A DNA stretch of 64,000 bases from Bostrychus sinensis. Taxonomy: Eukaryota > Chordata > Actinopteri > Gobiiformes > Eleotridae. The position numbers and the translations under genes are program-made. Below are positions 1-10,660 of this stretch, one piece after another (position 1 is the first letter of the stretch; every line of letters begins with the position of its first letter). The stretch lies in NCBI GenBank assembly GCA_020698575.1, contig CM036247.1:28248431-28312430 (forward strand). Direction: 5' to 3'. A model generated the notes under the pieces. The model ran no database searches. It was not told the DNA's origin and worked only from the letters and a program-made list of their open reading frames with translations.

Positions 1-1584
1 ATAATAGGAGACCTCTAAATATAAATTATATTTAATAATTATATAAATTATATAAGTACCATACCATCTAAGTGTTTGTGAACAAAATGAGCTGGAAAAT
101 TCCTATCCACACATGAGGTGTTCTGCGCATGTCCCACTGGGAGGAGGTCCTGGAGAAGACCTAGGACAGGCTAGAGGAACTATACTTCCTGCCTGCCTGG
201 GAAGCTCTCTATGTTATTCCCTAGGAGGTGGAGGAAGCATCTGGGAAGTCAGGGCATGGGAAGTCAGGCCATTAGTGACTAAAAGTATAGCAAGAGCAAT
301 AAGCACTACATCAGTTGAAGGCTACAGGCTAAAAGTCACCAAACTCTTAAGTTACCTAGAACTGTATTCAAATATGTCAAATGTGTGCAAAAATAATATT
401 AGACGTTGATAAACAATGTTTGTTTGGACATTGTATACACATGTACATAGTTCTTTAAAATGTTTTATGGCATCACTTGCTAATACTGGAAATAAGTACT
501 ACTTACTCCTTACTACTTTAATAACTTACCACTACTATTTTTGGTAGTAAGTAAGTTCTAAGTAGTAGTAGGTGTGTGACATTGTATTAAATTGTATAAT
601 ATATAAATAATTTCCATAAGTTTTATATGTCACAACTTTTACAGTAAAACCATTATCTTGTTGAGGCCTTAAGCCCTCAACATGCCACATGTATTTATGT
701 GCTGGATGGCCTGCACTTGACTTATTGGCCGTTGGCAGTAAGGTGCCGCAAGAGGTGTCTCACTGGCCTATTGAAAAATGTGTCCCTTACCTCTTGGCCA
801 ACCTAGTGGAAATAATATCACTCACACTGAGAGATCATGGTGTCAGGGTCAATTGTCCTGCAAAAGACAGGGGAGATGGGAGACATGTATTGATTTTTCA
901 TTTTGTTGGGGTAAGCAAGCATGTTGCGGCTGGGCGCGGGTGCAATGAGGCAGACACAATGTGCTAGAGCGCTCTTCCAGCCTGTCACCCCTGAGCCGTG
1001 CAACCTCAGAAACAATTATCACACAAATAACATGAAAACACTGTAAATGTGAGCTGCTTTATACAGTACAGACTCCAGGAAGCATGCCATCCGGTTACAT
1101 GATGAATAAGAAGTGAGCCAGTGCAGAATATTTGGCATGAATCGTAGAGGGAGAAGCACGCCAGCATCAGCCCAGAGAGGGGTGAGCCAGAGCTGGCAGA
1201 GTTACGGCACGCTGAGCCTCGCAGGGTGGAAGTGCAAACGCTTGTCAAACACATTATATAGTGCCCCTGGTCATAGATACATCCCAGCCTCCTACCTAAC
1301 AGCTACAAACAATGAATACATCAGGCCTGGTTTTTTCCAAAGTTAATTTTCCAGGATTGTTTCCAGAAGTAAATGGAAGATGCCCTATGAACAATAATGG
1401 GCTTGATGTGTCAAATCTCAATTCTCATTTAGACTACAAGGTGTAGGGTATAGGTCCCCGATCTATCTCAATGTTTTTATTGTTTCCTCTTGGTTTGTCC
1501 TTATTAAAACTAATTCTTATCTGCCTTCAGAAGAAAGATCAGCCTCAGCCTCAAACCAGTCTTCTCTGTCTAACATAACAAAGA
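1..1584. other. Unique AT-rich non-coding DNA
   Basis: No gene, RNA gene or clear transposon is visible. The first 660 bases are very AT-rich, with short runs of TACT/AGTA-type imperfect inverted repeats near 500-575. The short open frames here (up to about 98 codons) have no protein-like composition and resemble no known domain. The stretch from about 690 to 1260 is slightly richer in G+C but shows no motif cluster that I can interpret. Confidence 0.6.
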
Positions 1585-1670
1585 TATGCATGTTTAAGTG
1601 AATTTGTGATCAAATAGCCCATTGTAAATGAATGGTTGTCTCCACAGTGTACCCCGTCTTATGCCCACAG
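1585..1670 (+). repeat. SINE fragment (3' body), tRNA-derived fish family
   Basis: This is a degraded piece of the SINE whose other copies lie at 8.4, 12.8, 14.7, 15.8, 16.2, 19.4, 22.3 and 32.5 kb. Shared landmarks, in order, are a GCATGTTTAAGTGAATTTGTG block, an AATGGTTGTCT block and GTGTACCCCGTCTTATGCCC. The head carrying the Pol III promoter is missing. Family assignment rests on agreement with the better-preserved copies in this window. Confidence 0.55.
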
Positions 1671-3179
1671 TTGCAAAGACATGTTTGTACCATTATATAC
1701 CATCCAAGTGGAAATATAGGGTAAGGATCTCTAGATAATAAACTATAAGAAAAAGACTAACTGACAATGTCACTGGTTAACAAGTCATGGAGCAAAATCT
1801 AAAAGTGTTCCAAGAATAATATGCCCAAAAGTTGTTCAACATATTGCCTTTTCACTAAACTTCTATTCACTTGACATGACTGAAAATGCTCCAATATTTC
1901 ACAGAATGACCCGGTCCAAATTCAGCCACTTTTTTAAAATTGACAGTGTTTACTTCTCCCATCTAAAGCAGCTCATCACTACACAGACAATGCCTTTGAT
2001 AAGCAACACAAGTGATGCCTATGCTGCCCCCCAGACCACTGTCCTCTTTGACTTTGCAGCAGGGGACACACATCATTTTGGGTCCCAACCTTTTCCTACC
2101 CTTGGATGTATTCCTGTTTGGGGGACATAACAAAATGTCTACAACTTATTCCAGAACATGGCGTTGCTGTTGTCTGAATATACATGCCCTGTTTTAGAAG
2201 GCTGTTGTGACACTTCTATCCTGCATCTTGTCTTGTCTGTTCCATCACGGCTTGTGTGTTTTGTCCTGTGCACCTCATTTGCAAAGGCTAAGGTCCGAGG
2301 TGTGACAGACATGGTGGGTTGGAGAACACAGCGGTCATTCTGTGCCCTCTCTGAGCACACCTCTACAACACTTTCTCTAGCTTCTCTCCTGTGTGTACAA
2401 AGGGTCAGAGTTGAGAGCAGACGGTATGAGCTCATCAGTACACCTAACATTTCCTGAAAGAGTGGACAAATTTGCCACACTCCAATGTGCTGCTTTCTGA
2501 GGAGACGCAGAAGACAAAGATGTAAGAGATATTGAGTTACTGTCATTTCTATAAGTGAATGACAGACCCTGTTATCTGGCATTAAAGAAATTAAATTCAT
2601 GTGCCAAATGGAAATAGGAAAAACACATGAATGTACTGGACTATAAAGAACAAAAGCACAAAGCATTGACCTGAAATATTTGCTAAATTATTTTAAAAGC
2701 CCAAAAATAATATGTATTTTTCAGTTGGGCACCCACGTCGAACCCATCTTGTAATGTTGAACACTTCCCAACAATTTTGGTTGTTCTCCAAAAACTAAAA
2801 CTTACATAAATATGTAGAACTTCAATTAGGCTTTGTTCAATAAGAATCATAATAGACCGGTTTGTGAAAACAGCCAGGCTTTTTTTTTTTTGCATTAAAG
2901 CACTGCGTCTTCCACATGTAGGTAAATATGAATGAGGATTATTTTAGATCAAACATGTAAATCAACATTTTGCATTCAATATAATTATGGATCTATCAGT
3001 AAAAAGACACCAAGCACTGAAACAAATAAGGTTAAGGTTAAGCTTACTAATCTGAATATATTACCTGGGCTTTATTATCAAGCTTTTTGAATACTTACCA
3101 TCTCAAGCACTGATCAATCATATGCTCGCAGGCTCAAATAAGAGTGGCCCCATTGGTTGGTCTACAACACTTAATACCA
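1671..3179. other. Non-coding DNA with the longest open frame of the window (2139-2666, minus)
   Basis: The minus strand is open for 175 codons from 2666 to 2139. The predicted product has no domain, signal peptide or repeat that I recognise. The opposite strand is also open over 2158-2457, which suggests low stop density rather than selection on protein. The G+C content of 2150-2560 is a little above its flanks, so the region may instead be a conserved non-coding element. The flanks (1671-2130 and 2670-3179) are AT-rich with nothing identifiable. Confidence 0.45.
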
Positions 3180-4430
3180 TAAGTCTATGACTTTCAATAA
3201 TACATGAAAAAAAATGTCTTCTGATGCTAATTTTGAGTAAGCAATTTTGTGAAGAAAAAAAAAAACAAGTAAACTCTTTATCTGATCAAAAGACCATAGT
3301 AGCTTGATGTGAGTGTTTCCAGAAGGCGAATGGAACGTTGCTCCAAGTGGTGAAGATGGTCTCACGAAGGGCATCCACTGTCTGGAACTGATGTCCATTG
3401 TTGTAAACTTCCCTTTCCATCCATCCCCAAATGTTCTATATTGAATTTAGATCAGGGGAACATGCAGGATGATCCAAAAGAGTAACGTTATTCTCCTGAA
3501 GAAGTCCTTTGTCAGGCAGGCATTGTGAACAGCAGGGTTTTCCTGTACAAAAACCCAGTCATTACCACACAGACGAGGGCCCTCAGTCATGAGGAATGCC
3601 CACTGCAACATCTCCACATCGCCAGCCGCTGTTTGACCCCTGCACAACCTGAAACTCCATTGAAGAAAAAAGCAGCCCAGATCATAATGGCACCCCCTCC
3701 ACTGTGTCATAAAACTTTCTTCCACCTTTCAATGTCCCATGTTTGGTGCTCCCTTGCAAAGTCCAAATGGGCAATTTTGTGGCGTTGAAGTAGATAAGGC
3801 CTTTGCATACGTTGTTTGTTTTTAAAGCCCTTTTCTGGCAGATGCCGTCTGATGTTTATTGGGCTAATGCCGGCACCAGTAACAGCCTTAATTTGGGTCG
3901 AGGATTGTCCTGTCTCTTGACAGACAGACAATCAGATCCTCCGGCTCAACACCGGTGAAACTTTTTTAGGTCTACCACTTTTTTGTTCCATAATCCTCAG
4001 GTTCTTTTAAGGATTCCAAAATGAGTGAATGAATTGATGCGTCCAACCTCAGCAGTGATGGCGCTGCAGAGGTCTTGCTTATGCAGCTCAACAAACCCAC
4101 CACGTTCAAAGAGAGAAAGCTTTTTTGCCTTTGCCATCAGGAGGTCATGACAGTGTGAATAACTGACAGAAAAATGACACTGAATCCACATTTTTACACA
4201 GATTTTGGCTTTTAAAGGCGAAGACTTTTGATCAGCTGATGAACAGCCTATTTCAGTTTAATTGTTGTTTTAAATAAATTGCTGACTCAAATTGTTTATT
4301 GTCTCACTTCCATTTCTTCTTTTTGCATTTTGGAGCTCTACTTAGAACCTCCTTAACATCCAACAGTGCAAAATTTAAATTTTTGCAATTTTTCAACTGG
4401 TCTTAAAATTTTGATCAGGTGGGTATATAA
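3180..4430 (-). mobile_element. Decayed Tc1/mariner-family DNA transposon
   Basis: A complete but inactivated Tc1-type element lies on the minus strand. It holds the remains of a transposase gene (about 3200-4191) and AT-rich ends. A CTGATCAAAAG motif near 3281 and its inverse CTTTTGATCAG near 4227 may be inner parts of the terminal inverted repeats. The sequence around 4364-4420 (CAGTGCAAAATTTAAATTTT, then GGTCTTAAAATTTTGATCAG) matches my recollection of the 5' end of this fish family. Exact ends and the TA target duplication could not be fixed, so both boundaries are approximate by tens of bases. Confidence 0.8.
3200..4191 (-). pseudogene. Tc1-type transposase pseudogene, DDE triad destroyed
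   Basis: Known role of the family: a cut-and-paste DDE transposase with an N-terminal paired-like DNA-binding domain, acting at TA sites. Seen here, read on the minus strand: an N-terminus with ERGGFVELHKQ (from 4191), a linker with SSTQIKAVTGA and INIRRHLPEKGFKNK, the block FAREHQTWDIERWKKVL, the block HSGGGAIMIW, then MTEGPRLCGNDWVF and AVHNACLTKDFF, and a C-terminus with LLETLTSS. Relative to the family, about 30 codons are missing at about 3708-3712, and the first catalytic Asp is lost with them. The second catalytic Asp is Glu (codon 3543-3541). The third position is a TAG stop (3438-3436). A 1-bp deletion shifts frame before the last motif, and an in-frame TGA sits at the deletion junction. 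The gene cannot encode active enzyme. Confidence 0.85.
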
Positions 4431-6290
4431 ACATGTTTATTGAGATAATTAGGAGACTGCATCATCATAAGCAGTAGTATAAATAACTATTCTGTACTTT
4501 TGACTTGTAGCAGAAAAATAACTACCAATAATTTCTTACTCTTAACATGTGCATGACACACAGCTGTTGTGATGCTTCCTCAGACTCACATTATCCTTAG
4601 CATGTCTGCTATACCAAAAATTCCCCCAGACTTTTAAGGTCAGCATAATTCTCACAAGGAACATGTTATTCTAGCAGACCAGATGGAACTCTGAAGACAT
4701 TCTTTTAATCACTGCTCTTTAAACACTAAATGCTCCAAAATTCAACCTCCTCACTTTACTACTACTTAAAGGGTGCAAAGCTGTCTCTCTTCCAGCTGAT
4801 ACAAAAAAAAAAAAAAAAAAAACTAATCGTGCGATAAATCACATTCCAATCACAGTGAACTTTGAAAGGTCTCCAGGATCATAGAGTCTGCTCTCACAGC
4901 TGCTGGGCATGTCAGTGTTTGGGTGAGGCTGGCTCTCTCTCTCCACCTGTGGTACTTCCTGATCCAACACTGAAAGTGTTCCAGTTTCTTCAGACACACA
5001 GAGTTGGTGGAGGTGAGAGAGAGGGCGACCCAGCAGCTGCTCACCTGGGCTGACTCCACACCTGTGAAAGCACTGGATTACACTCTTAACAGGTTGGAAT
5101 AAAGGCTGATGCAAGGGCACAGTAATGGACCTATACAAATGCACTTATTCTGCCATTAGGGAAAAACTCATCAAGCACTTAAAGGTGCAGTGGACAAAAT
5201 TTTCCCAAACACAGACATTGACTTGGGGATGCTTTCTGGTTGGTTTACACCACTTGTCAACCCTCAATTAATAATTGCAGGTAATATAGAGAAAATGTCT
5301 ATTCTGGTGTTAACTAAGTCTGCTTAAAAAGGAAGACAGTTTATAAAAGTAAAAAAAAAAGTTAAGTGAAACAGCTGAATTCTGGAAATTCATTCATGCA
5401 TTAACAAAGTTGGACATAATGGCAGGAGCTTACTGATCTCTGTTAAACATTTGTATACCATTGTAAAGATATGCTGCATGCAACTGCTGTATGTTTGATG
5501 AACAAAATATAATCATCAACAGGAGGTGGGGCTTCACACTTCATAGTCTACTAATTCATAGTCAGTATTTGTTACAGACAATTGTTTTGATTTAAGTTCA
5601 TAAGTGTTACTTAAAAAACGACTTGTTGCTTTTACACTGTTAATTATTTTCTACTGTTTACTACATTTAACCTGGTATACTTGATGCTCCAACATCTTGT
5701 GCTCTATAGTCTGGAGCACATGCTCTACATTGGATTCTGCATTCCTACTTCATACCTGGTCATTACTGTTATATAAGAATAATTACAATACTGTTTTGCT
5801 CTGTAAGCAGACATACTACTATAATACTACAATAACTTCACTGGTTTTATGCAACATACCCACTTAGGTATTATTTATTTTGCTGCTATTTTGATACTGT
5901 GCTGAGCCAGTGCATCAAAATGTTCCATGTACACTTGTACTGAATGACAATAAAGTCTAAGGCTAAAATCATAGAAAGCATATGGCAATTTACACATACC
6001 TCTACCATAACCTGAATGAACAGGACAGATTAGAAGGATTTCTCCTGTTAGCAGCATTTCATTTATGAACAGTGTGGCAAACATGTCAAATCACAGTGTG
6101 TGGAAAACCATTGTATGTTATAGAATAAAAGATTTTCCTTTTTAAAGCACAGAGTGGAGGGAAAAATGTAAAAAGTAGTTCAGATCCGGAGCTCCGTGTA
6201 GCGAACACTTGAGGCTCAATTTGTCAAATTCACTTTGTGCCGAGTGACAGGGTGTATTACCCTGGTGAGCAGCCGCTCTGCACACACTAC
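4431..6290. other. Unique AT-rich non-coding DNA
   Basis: No gene was found. A run of 20 A bases lies at 4803-4822, which could be an old retroposon tail, but no recognisable body precedes it. The 4850-5060 stretch is open in three frames for 60-100 codons on both strands without protein-like features. A TTAAAGGTGCAGTGGAC motif near 5179 resembles the ends of the TTAA-flanked MITEs found later, but no matching second end was seen. Confidence 0.5.
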
Positions 6291-6564
6291 TGTGAGTGTG
6301 TGAACGTGTGTGTCTGTGTGTGCGTGTGTGTACGTGTGTGTGTGTGTGTGTGTCTGTGTGTGCGTGTGTGTACGTGTGCGTGTGGGTGTGTGTGTGGGTG
6401 TGCGTGTGTGTGTGTGCGTGTGTGTGGGGTGTGTGTGTGTACGTGTGTGTGTGCGTGTGTGTGTGGGTGTGTGTGTGTGCGTGTGTGTGGGGTGTGTGTG
6501 TGTACGTGTGTGTGTGCGTGTGGGTGTGTGCGTGTGTGTGTGTGTACGTGTGTGTGTGTGTGTG
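6291..6564 (+). repeat. Compound (TG)n microsatellite with higher-order repeats
   Basis: About 274 bp of alternating TG are interrupted by CG, GGGG, TCTG and TACG steps. The interruptions are themselves repeated. A block beginning TGTCTGTGTGTGCG recurs at 6311 and 6351 (40-bp period). A block beginning GGGGTGTGTGTGTGTACG recurs at 6426 and 6489 (63-bp period). The CVCV/THTH reading frames across it are artefacts of the repeat. Confidence 0.97.
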
Positions 6565-8014
6565 AAAGTTTTGATCACAGTTCTTAAAAGTATCAAAAAG
6601 TTAGAGTGAACTTTGCATTTGCCTAAAGCTTTGTATATTCTAAAATGTTTTGTGGCTCAGTGTTTTACTGAATATGTTTGTTTTTCCTCAATATAGAAAT
6701 ATTCAAAATAAATACTAAAAAATAAATGTATACTAAAAATATTTTCATAACCTCAACATGAGAAAATTTACCAAACATGACAACTTTCTAACCATTAAGG
6801 TCTTAACAGGACAAGAATAGGATTACACAAACCAACCTAAAGTCTTCTAAACCAATAGAATTTAGTTTCATGTCAAAAACTACCCCCTTCCTAGGCACAT
6901 AATGCCCAGCTCTCTTATTAGTTAAATTTCAGAATTGAGAAAGCCTCATGAGAGGAGAAACAAGTCCAGATTACATCTTTTTAAACCTGTTGTTGTAAAC
7001 CAAACAAAAAAAATTCCAAACAGGACTAAACCAGACCTAAACTGGGATTAAGATACAAAAAAAAAGAAACATGGACTATACAATGTCTAAACCAGAACTA
7101 AAGCAGGCCTATACGTACACACAACAAAACCAAGTCGAAACAAGATATCCATTTGATTTAAACCAAATATCATGGCAAATCATTAGTAAACCTAATGCCA
7201 ATTATTACTAAACCAGAACAAAGCATGAAATAAATTGCATATTTTTCATTGTCACTCATGCAAGACATAAAATGTCACTCTAGAAGCAAAAAGTAGGGGC
7301 AATAGAAAAGAGTTTTACAGCCCCTGCTGCATTTTAGGGCTACATACCCTTTTGCATGAGGGGAGGGATGTGAAGAGTTCATGCGCTGGATGGAATAGGT
7401 CTTAGAGGATGTAGCAAGCTCTACTCCTGCACCACTGCTACTCCTGTAGTGGACAACATTTAAATGCTTTGTGTTAAAGGAAAGAAATTTGCAAAGGAGA
7501 TGTACTTCTGAAGAACACCTGACACCTGATTACAAGAAGTAGCAGTGTGTAACCACATATTTACACACAGTTAGAGGTTAGAGTTGTTGCTTTTTTGTTA
7601 AACCTAAAACACACCCATAGCGGTCAGTACTACCACATCAATGGCTGACCAGCAGCAGTGGTACAGATGCAAACAAATGGCTCTGAGCAGTGCAAGACAG
7701 ATTTTAGTGAGTGTCCAAAATCTAGAGGGAATCCAGCTGCTGCAGGGAGTAATCTAAGACTTAACTTAGAGGTTCACTTGTAGGGTTTTTTATTTGAGAT
7801 TTACATTAACAGTCTTGAAGGTTGCGTACACTTGACAGTACATTTGACCAGGCTCTAGTAGTGTCTCTGTCCTCCAGTCTCTGTCTGCTCTACTGTACTC
7901 TCCACCACTCCAGCAGGCTGACTGTACAGTGTGTGGGTGTGCACCTGTCCGGCCAGGTCCTGTACCACAGCCCTCTCCTAATAACACCACTGTATATGTG
8001 TGTTAAATAATGCA
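6565..8014. other. Non-coding DNA with a possible LINE remnant
   Basis: AT-rich unique sequence without genes. At about 7283-7400, the string GGGGCAATAGAAAAGA followed by GAGGGGAGGGATGTGAAGAG resembles the LINE reverse-transcriptase fragment at 62.9-63.1 kb. It may be a second, more decayed copy, but the match is short. The 7820-8000 stretch has no interpretable content. Confidence 0.4.
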
Positions 8015-8150
8015 TGGCCCCAGCCCAGGACGGGCCCTTTGATAAAGTACAGCTCGGCGGCACATGCATAAGCAGCTCCAGCCATATGCAGAAAGCGGAA
8101 ATTGATGGTGGAGATAAAGTCTGTGCCGCTGTATTAGTGTGTGCGTGAGA
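8015..8150. promoter_or_regulatory. Possible regulatory element (unique, GC-richer block)
   Basis: A compact block of unique sequence is markedly richer in G+C than its surroundings. It contains GGGCCCTTTGATAAAG, GCACATGCATAAGCAG and AATTGATGG segments. It has no coding potential and no repeat similarity. The enhancer call is inference from composition only. Confidence 0.25.
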
Positions 8151-8363
8151 CAGAGGAAGGGAGAAAATGACAAGAGAGAGATTTATGGATTGTATCGGTG
8201 TCTGTATGCAAGTGTTTGATCAGGTGGTGTTTTTTAGAAAGAGTCTTTGTGCTGTAGGAACATGTCTGGATGTCTTTATTTTATACATTTGATCAGCCAA
8301 TAAGAAATAAATACTCCAGGATATGTAATAATGTTGATGTAAAATAAGAACACAAATAAGAAA

Positions 8364-8705
8364 GGATCAATCCCATAACCCCCTTGCCTCCCAGCAAGGA
8401 GGTTGTGGGATTGATCCTCCACCTGTCACACATACTCTCTGGGTGGAGTCTGTCTGTCCTGCCAGTGTTACAAAGTGTTCTCTGCAGGTCTTCCAGCTTC
8501 CTCCCACCATCCAAAAAGATACATGTGTTAGGTGAATTGGTGACACTAAATTGCTCCTAGTAAATGAATATGAGAGTGAATGGTTGTCTGTCTGTGCGTC
8601 TCTGTGTCAGCCCTGCGACAAGCTGGCCACTGTCCAGGGTGTACCCGACTAAGGACCATAGATACTGGGATAGGCTCCAGTACCTGCAACCCCAATGGGA
8701 AAAAG
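8364..8705 (+). repeat. tRNA-derived SINE copy with inverted head
   Basis: The best-preserved body of the window's SINE family. In order it shows a B-box-like GGGATTGATCC (8407-8417), GGTGGAGTCTGTCTGTCCT, CTTCCAGCTTCCTCCCACC, GTGAATTGGTGACACTAAATTG, GAATGGTTGTCTGTCTGTGC, GCGACAAGCTGGCCACTGTC, CAGGGTGTACCCGAC and GATAGGCTCCAG. The 5' part of the tRNA-like head is replaced by an inverted copy of its B-box region (8364-8385 pairs with 8396-8417). The family is common in fish and is moved by LINE machinery; this copy is inactive. Confidence 0.75.
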
Positions 8706-9081
8706 TAAAAGAAGAAAAATTCATGAAGATAATTTTTTGTTAAATGTATTTGTTTTCAAAATCAAAATTTCTGGTTAAGTGTAGCAGTAAGTGGGATGAC
8801 GTTGGATGTGTCTGAAACCACTATTTATCATGAACTGTGTGGTGATTTTGCAATTTTGCATTTGTGTGTGAATGTAAAATGTATTGCACAATGGCACATT
8901 TATGTGCAAGGCCTACACAACAAAACCAGCTAAGTAATAATACTAACTTCTCATGAGTTAAAGGGACCAAACAGTTCTGAGTAAATGTCACTAAATCTCT
9001 AAAGAGTTGAAACCTAACTTCTGTGCACCATAATGCAGAACATGTGTTCACTACAGTTGAATTCTACACATCCATATTTTT
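8706..9081. other. Non-coding DNA, nothing identified
   Basis: AT-rich unique sequence between the SINE and the hAT element. No genes, repeats or motif clusters were recognised. Confidence 0.6.
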
Positions 9082-9089
9082 TTCAAAGC
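9082..9089 (+). repeat. 8-bp target-site duplication, left copy
   Basis: TTCAAAGC here is repeated exactly at 9787-9794, on the other side of the hAT element. An 8-bp duplication is the hallmark of hAT insertion. Confidence 0.85.
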
Positions 9090-9786
9090 TAGGGCTGGGA
9101 CTTTAACGCGTTAATCATGATTAATTAATGTGTAATTAACTAATACAGAGAAATTAACGCATTAAAAAAATTAACACAATTAAACACACTTTTCTGTGAC
9201 AACACAGAACTTCTCTCAGTGACCTAGTTTCTGGCGCACAGTAACCAGGGCTGAACATCCACTCTGACCAAAACACCAAATGTGAATGGATTTCAGCTGT
9301 GAACAGTTGGATAATGTGCCTATATGAGTGCACTACAGGTAACTATGAGGCTGAGGTCGGCCCGCCCCGCACACAACCAGCGCACGGTGTAATTCCTTTT
9401 CTTTCACTTTGAAACATGCTGATTCAAGGCACTGCTCATCATATCTTCGATCATTCTCAGAGCTGACTGATGCACACAGGAGACAGCAGTCCATTTGGTT
9501 CAGATGCAAAGGACAGAGGAGGAGACAGAGAGGAGAGAGGTGCAGCGCGTTTTACAATGTGCACGTGAGGCAGAGGTCGATGTACAAATGTTGAATACTG
9601 CCCTGTTTGACTGCGGTGTTAGTTTGAAATCAAGGTAAAATATGCCAGAACATACAAATAAGCTCCTATATTTTATTTCTGACATATAAATATTGCTATT
9701 TGATAAAATGCGATTAAGTAATTACAAAGCCTGTATTTAATTAGCTTAACATTTAATTAACATTTTTTTAATCAGTCCCACCACTA
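9090..9786. mobile_element. Non-autonomous hAT transposon (697 bp)
   Basis: The element starts TAGGGCTGGGAC and ends GTCCCACCACTA. The ends are 12-bp inverted repeats with two mismatches, and both sides carry the 8-bp duplication TTCAAAGC. The subterminal regions are rich in TTAACGCGTTAAT and ATTAATTAA-type motifs, characteristic of an abundant fish repeat. The interior (about 9200-9600) has higher G+C and only short open frames. I see no intact transposase or BED finger, so it must have been mobilised in trans. It is a clear insertion because both ends and the duplication survive. Confidence 0.88.
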
Positions 9787-9794
9787 TTCAAAGC
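9787..9794 (+). repeat. 8-bp target-site duplication, right copy
   Basis: TTCAAAGC, an exact match to the copy at 9082-9089. It defines the right boundary of the hAT insertion. Confidence 0.85.
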
Positions 9795-10483
9795 ACCTAC
9801 TTCATGCATGCTGGTGGCACTCACCAGGAAGAGTCTGTAACACACTAGCCAAGCAGTCCCAAGTTTAATTCCGACTTACCTGTCCACTAACTGCCTCTTT
9901 CTCTCTTCTCTCCAACTAAGGCTTTTTTTCGATTTTGATATAATTTCCTTAAGTATTTGTGCCAAATAATTAGGCGTATTCTCTAATTACTTACCATTAC
10001 TTTTACTAAAAACTTGATTCAGTAACAGTACTTTTACTTTGCATTTGAGTAGACATACTCTGCTCACCTCTCATATTGTGTGTATGAATAATTATAAGGC
10101 TGGTTTATATGTATAAGGTCATGATCACATATTTATTCTGAGTTCTCTGAGTATGTATGTACCTGGTGCAGATGTAGGAATATTCTTTCAGAAGTTCTGC
10201 ATAAGTGTGACAGGCTGCCAGTCAAAGTCCAGGAGGTGAAGGGCCAGTGTGGAGGGGTCTGTGGGTTGTGGCACCTCTCACCTGCCCCGAGATGGAGATC
10301 TGTAATAAGCGAGAACAAAGTGTGGGCCAACATTCATAAACAAGCTGTAGCGATATGCATATCCATGCAACAGGCTGTGTCAATGGATTCTCTTTCTAAC
10401 TTTCAGCATACATGACCCCAGACCCTTCAATTACAACATCCCCTCTCTCCTCTCTCTTTTACAAGTTATGGTTTCTGCCACTG
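9795..10483. other. Non-coding DNA, nothing identified
   Basis: Unique, AT-rich sequence. A slightly GC-richer stretch at 10190-10320 has no recognisable motif cluster or coding potential. Confidence 0.55.
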
Positions 10484-10505
10484 TGGGGGTGGGGTGGGGG
10501 GTGGG
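10484..10505 (+). other. G-quadruplex-capable motif
   Basis: Four G-runs (5, 4, 6 and 3 bases) are separated by single T bases. This fits the canonical G3+N1-7 pattern with very short loops, the most stable kind. No gene or promoter is recognised next to it. Confidence 0.7.
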
Positions 10506-10624
10506 ATAATTGAAACTATTCAGACACTTCTCAAAACAAAGAATAATACAAACAAATCATCATCATTATAAATACAATTATCAAAAGTAACTTATAACCA
10601 AGTTTTTGATTTCAAAGTTTAGAT

Positions 10625-10628
<4 letters not shown>

Positions 10629-10658
<30 letters not shown>
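10629..10658 (+). repeat. Poly(A) run, 30 bases
   Basis: An uninterrupted run of 30 A bases. It could be a retroposon tail, but the sequence upstream (10510-10628) matches no SINE or LINE known to me. Confidence 0.9.

Positions 10659-10660
<2 letters not shown>

Noticed and set aside
6216..6609. Long open frames of Thr-His, Cys-Val or Val-Cys repeats on both strands
   Set aside because: They are translations of the TG/CA dinucleotide tract in every frame, not genes.
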